A stretch of 32,122 nt of DNA from NCBI GenBank assembly GCA_002862545.1, contig PKDJ01000041.1, forward strand, positions 1 through 32,122, read 5' to 3'. This DNA is from Pseudomonadota bacterium. Its GTDB lineage: Bacteria > Myxococcota_A > UBA796 > GCA-2862545. The notes below the pieces were generated by a model. It saw only the letters and a list, made by a program, of their open reading frames with translations. It did not search any database and was not told the origin of the DNA. A program made the position numbers and the translations under genes. Below, piece by piece: positions 31,234 through 32,122 of the stretch (positions within the stretch are counted from its first letter, which is position 1; every line of letters starts with the position of its first letter).

Positions 31234-32122
31234 TTCTGGCACTGATGCTCGGCTGTAGCGACCCTGCCACCGAGCCGGTCGACCGAGCGCCGTCCTTCGA
31301 GACGCTCATCGACACGGGTACGGCCGACGTGACGGGTCCCGAGCTTGCTCCAGTGGACCTCGTGGGCAGGGCCGTCGTGTGTCCGAACCCAGAGGCGCGT
31401 GACGTTCAGCCCTACGATGTGTGGGAGAGTGAGCACGAGCAGCCACGAGACGCTCGGTTTGCCTCGGGTGGCGTGCTCGTCGCAGACGTGAACGGCGACG
31501 CTCGCCTCGATCTGCTGATCCCGGGCTTGCTACGGTCGTTCCTCTATCTCGGAGTCGAGGGGGGCTTCGTCGACGCCTCGGTCGTTCTGCGTGGGCTGCC
31601 GCTCGCTGCAAGCTCTGGCGTCACCGCTGCGGACTACGATGCGGACGGGGATCCCGACGTGCTCGTCACACGGTTTCTCCTGCCCGATGTCTTGCTGCGC
31701 AACGAGGGCACCCACTTCGTCGATGTGACGCAGGAGGCGGGGCTGACGCAGGCTCTGACGCGCAGCATCCAGTCGTCCTGGGGTGACCTGGACCGGGACG
31801 GTGACCTCGACCTCTTCGTCGGCAGCTACGGCTACCTCGATGAAGGCCCAGGACGGCATGAGGACTTCTTGCCTGCCGACCCCTCGTTTCTCTACCTGAA
31901 CGACGGGGACGGTACCTTCAGTGACGTGAGCGACCGACTGCCGGACGCCGTGCACGACGGCTACACACTGGGTGGAGGGTTTCACGACCTGGATGTCGAC
32001 GGCTGGCTCGACCTCTACGTGGTCAACGACTTCGGGGTGAGCACACCGAATGCACTGCTCTGGAACGAGCAGGGAGTGCTCGTCGCCGACGGCAATCGCA
32101 GCGGGCTGGACATAGCCATCAC
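31230..32122 (+). CDS. Lipoprotein with FG-GAP/VCBS-type repeats (partial, runs off right edge)
   Basis: An open frame from GTG 31230 to the window end (about 297 codons, incomplete). The N-terminus is a very short lipoprotein signal with lipobox M-L-G-C (Cys9). The remainder has FG-GAP/VCBS propeller blades: [69 protein letters not shown]. This resembles the ASPIC/UnbV and CRTAC1-like calcium-binding propeller family. GTG overlaps the TSP3 stop, so it is translationally coupled to it, suggesting the two work together on the cell surface. Confidence 0.9.
   Translation, partial: MILALMLGCSDPATEPVDRAPSFETLIDTGTADVTGPELAPVDLVGRAVVCPNPEARDVQPYDVWESEHEQPRDARFASGGVLVADVNGDARLDLLIPGLLRSFLYLGVEGGFVDASVVLRGLPLAASSGVTAADYDADGDPDVLVTRFLLPDVLLRNEGTHFVDVTQEAGLTQALTRSIQSSWGDLDRDGDLDLFVGSYGYLDEGPGRHEDFLPADPSFLYLNDGDGTFSDVSDRLPDAVHDGYTLGGGFHDLDVDGWLDLYVVNDFGVSTPNALLWNEQGVLVADGNRSGLDIAI

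Overview
The window is GC-rich (roughly two thirds G+C) and gene-dense. It suggests a member of the Myxococcota or a close deltaproteobacterial relative. The grounds are two secreted proteins with thrombospondin-type-3 repeats and MYXO-CTERM-like tails (Cys motif, hydrophobic helix, terminal Arg run), many lipoprotein signals, Sel1 repeat proteins, an NtrC-type regulator overlapping a hybrid kinase, and GTG starts. This is inference from gene content; there is no rRNA or other taxonomic marker. I see no tRNA, CRISPR array, insertion sequence or origin. The largest gap between genes is about 210 bases (17361-17571).

Positions 1-9378 hold a surface or sulfate-related locus. On the minus strand are two formylglycine-type sulfatases. 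One is a very large lipoprotein whose sulfatase domain sits between stacks of Ig-like repeats; it runs open to the left edge and is incomplete. The other is a compact 440-residue enzyme with an apparently leaderless start. Divergently, on the plus strand, lie an ATP-grasp ligase, a lipoprotein of the arylsulfotransferase propeller type, and a second ATP-grasp ligase.

Positions 9379-13231 encode a sigma54-type response regulator and, overlapping it by four bases, a soluble hybrid histidine kinase with three receiver domains and an HPt domain. Positions 13238-16992 hold a divergent pair: an exported protein of unknown function and a pentapeptide-repeat protein ending in a two-helix ion-channel module. 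Next come a small acidic secreted protein, a secreted five-bladed-propeller protein, a three-domain Nfu-type Fe-S protein and a low-molecular-weight tyrosine phosphatase.

The phosphatase gene overlaps tail to tail with a protein carrying the full residue signature of RelA/SpoT alarmone synthetases but none of their usual regulatory domains. I consider this the most notable single gene here. It is followed by a TSP3/MYXO-CTERM protein, rsgA, a MATE transporter, and a tightly coupled pdxH - SRPBCC/SDR fusion - Cys-rich Sel1 operon facing a second Cys-rich Sel1 lipoprotein. The right end has a methyltransferase, a 606-residue Asp-rich TSP3 protein with a MYXO-CTERM tail, and, coupled to it by a GTGA overlap, a lipoprotein with FG-GAP/VCBS-type repeats that runs off the right edge.

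Functionally the window mixes housekeeping (rsgA, pdxH, Nfu), signalling (kinase/regulator, RelA/SpoT-like protein, phosphatase) and an unusually large cell-envelope output: at least ten proteins carry signal peptides or lipoboxes.
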